The translations under genes were made by a program, and so were the position numbers. Below the pieces are notes generated by a model, which saw only the letters and a list, made by a program, of their open reading frames with translations, made no database searches and was not told the DNA's origin. From assembly GCF_038502225.1 (NCBI RefSeq), contig NC_091292.1, forward strand, positions 101,518,591 through 101,582,590: 64,000 nucleotides of DNA, given 5' to 3'. The stretch comes from Cherax quadricarinatus. Its lineage: Eukaryota > Arthropoda > Malacostraca > Decapoda > Parastacidae. This document shows, piece after piece, positions 62,838-64,000 of this stretch; position 1 is the first letter of the stretch, and each line of letters begins with the position of its first letter.

Positions 62838-64000
62838 CACCTATTTGTGGTTGCAGGGGTCGAGTCCTAGCTCCTGGCCCCGCCTCTTCACCGGTTGCTA
62901 CTAGACCCTCTCTCTCCCCGCTCCATGAGCTTTATCAAACCTCGTCTTAAAACTGTGTATGGTTCCTGCCTCCACTACGTCATTTTCTAGGCTATTCCAC
63001 TGCCTTACAACTCTATGACTGAAGAAATACTTCCTACTATCTCTCTGACTCATTTGTGTCTTCAACTTCCAATTGTGGCCTCTTGTTTCTGTGTCCCCTC
63101 CCTGGAACATCCTGTCCTTGTCCACCTTGTCTATTCCACGCAGTATTTTGTATGTCGTTATCATGTCTCCCCTGACCCTCCTGTCCTCCAGTGTCGTCAG
63201 GCCGATTTCCCTTAATCTTTCTTCATAGGACATTCCCTTAGCTCTGGAACTAACCTTGTTGCAAACCTTTGTACTTTCTCTAGTTTCTTGACGTGCTTTA
63301 TCAAGTGCGGGTTCCAAACAGGTGCTGCATACTCCAGTATGGGCCTGACATACACGGTGTACAGTGTCTTGAATGATTCCTTACTAAGGTATCGGAATGC
63401 TGTTCTCAGGTTTGCCAGGCGCCCATATGCTGCAGCAGTTATCTGATTGATGTGTGCTTCCGGAGACATACTCGGTGTTATACTCACCCCAAGATCTTTC
63501 TCCTTGAGTGAGGTTTGCAGTCTTTGGCCACCTAGCCTATACTCTGTCTGTGGTCTTCTGTGCCCTTCCCCTATCTTCATGACTTTGCATTTGGCAGGAT
63601 TAAATTCGAGAAGCCATTTGCTGGACCAGGTGTCCAGTCTGTCCAGGTCTCTTTGAAGTCCTGCCTGGTCCTCATCAGATTTAATTCTCCTCATTAACTT
63701 CACATCATCTGCAAACAGGGACACTTCTGAGTCTAACCCTTCCGTCATGTCGTTCACATATACCAAAAATAGCACTGGTCCTAGGACCGACCCCTGTGGG
63801 ACCCCGCTCGTCACAGGTGCCCACTGTGATACATCATTACGTACCATGACTCGTTGTTGCCTCCCTGTCAGGTATTCTCTGATCCATTGCAGTGCCCTTC
63901 CTGTTATATGCGCCTGATGCTCTAGCTTCTGCACTAATCTCTTGTGAGGAACTGTGTCAAAGGCCTTCTTGCAGTCCAAGAAGATGCAATCAACCCACCC
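62835..64000 (-). mobile_element. LINE family F2, copy F, cut by window end
   Basis: Minus-strand ORF2 from motif A (MDCKKAFDTVPHKRL, continuing beyond the window) through SGVPQGSVLGPVLFLVYVND, SLFADDVKLM (89-92 of the visible frame) and YVRPILEYAAPVWNPHLIKH. A one-base loss near 63230 (relative to copy E) shifts the frame after LVPELR; the downstream frame 62901-63317 holds SYEERLREIGLTTLEDRR to the end. 3' UTR is about 60 bp. Confidence 0.88.
62901..63979 (-). pseudogene. F2 LINE ORF2 RT, single frameshift
   Basis: Two overlapping frames (63212-63979 and 62901-63317) are one reverse-transcriptase C-terminal half separated by one frameshift at about 63230. Catalytic residues are present in the visible part. 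Near identity with copy E's protein suggests a modest age. Confidence 0.85.

Overview
This window looks like a repeat-rich stretch of a eukaryotic nuclear genome, most likely a decapod crustacean (crayfish-like). That placement rests on remembered resemblance of the LINE 3' ends, the tRNA-derived SINE and the GAAACGTTTCGCC repeats to decapod repeats; no search was run. I found no convincing host protein-coding gene. By my own addition about 27 kb (over 40%) is minisatellite arrays with 11-51 bp units, about 13 kb is non-LTR retrotransposon sequence, and the rest is Penelope-like/hammerhead-ribozyme repeats, SINEs, microsatellites and anonymous DNA. Most very long open frames are stop-free tandem repeats read in several frames.

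Layout. 0-5.7 kb: LINE family F2 pieces, several minisatellites, a Penelope-like RT fragment (-). 5.7-9 kb: a nearly intact RTE-like LINE (copy A, +) lying between ATA-type microsatellites. 9-13.5 kb: small RT relic, GT runs, a 100-N assembly gap, a CR1-like LINE (F1 copy C, +) broken by a hammerhead-bearing element, then three successive LINE 3' tails. 13.6-21.2 kb: 29-bp array (3.7 kb), palindromes, Penelope-like fragment, another 29-bp array, GA runs, 18-bp array. 22-28.7 kb: ribozyme mini-element, 15-bp and 20-bp arrays, SINE, third Penelope-like fragment. 28.8-33.3 kb: an almost full-length CR1-like LINE (F1 copy D, -) with an SGNH-esterase ORF1 and EN-RT ORF2, whose ORF1 is split by a 422-bp hammerhead element with a 15-bp target duplication. 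33.3-36.3 kb: 22-bp and G-rich ~41-bp arrays. 37.2-39.4 kb: RTE copy B between (TA)n runs. 39.7-48 kb: abutting arrays (21, 35, 51, 27 bp, GTTGCTGC) with F2 copy E inserted. 48.4-52.1 kb: (CA)n plus F2-tail composite repeat, LINE relic, 36-bp array. 52.2-52.6 kb: a CCAAT/CRE/GC-rich island, the best candidate host promoter. 52.7-56.1 kb: 29-bp array in which most units carry a DR1 nuclear-receptor site. 56.6-58 kb: I/Nimb-like LINE (+). 58.3-62.6 kb: 31-bp array. 62.8-64 kb: F2 copy F (-), running off the end.

How the parts relate. LINE ORF1/ORF2 proteins normally act together in target-primed reverse transcription; SINEs and the hammerhead mini-elements have no protein of their own and would depend on partners in trans. 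The most interesting material is (i) hammerhead ribozymes with covarying stem I, arranged as inverted pairs, (ii) repeated joining of transposon ends to microsatellites and minisatellites, and (iii) the array of about 115 units rich in DR1 sites.
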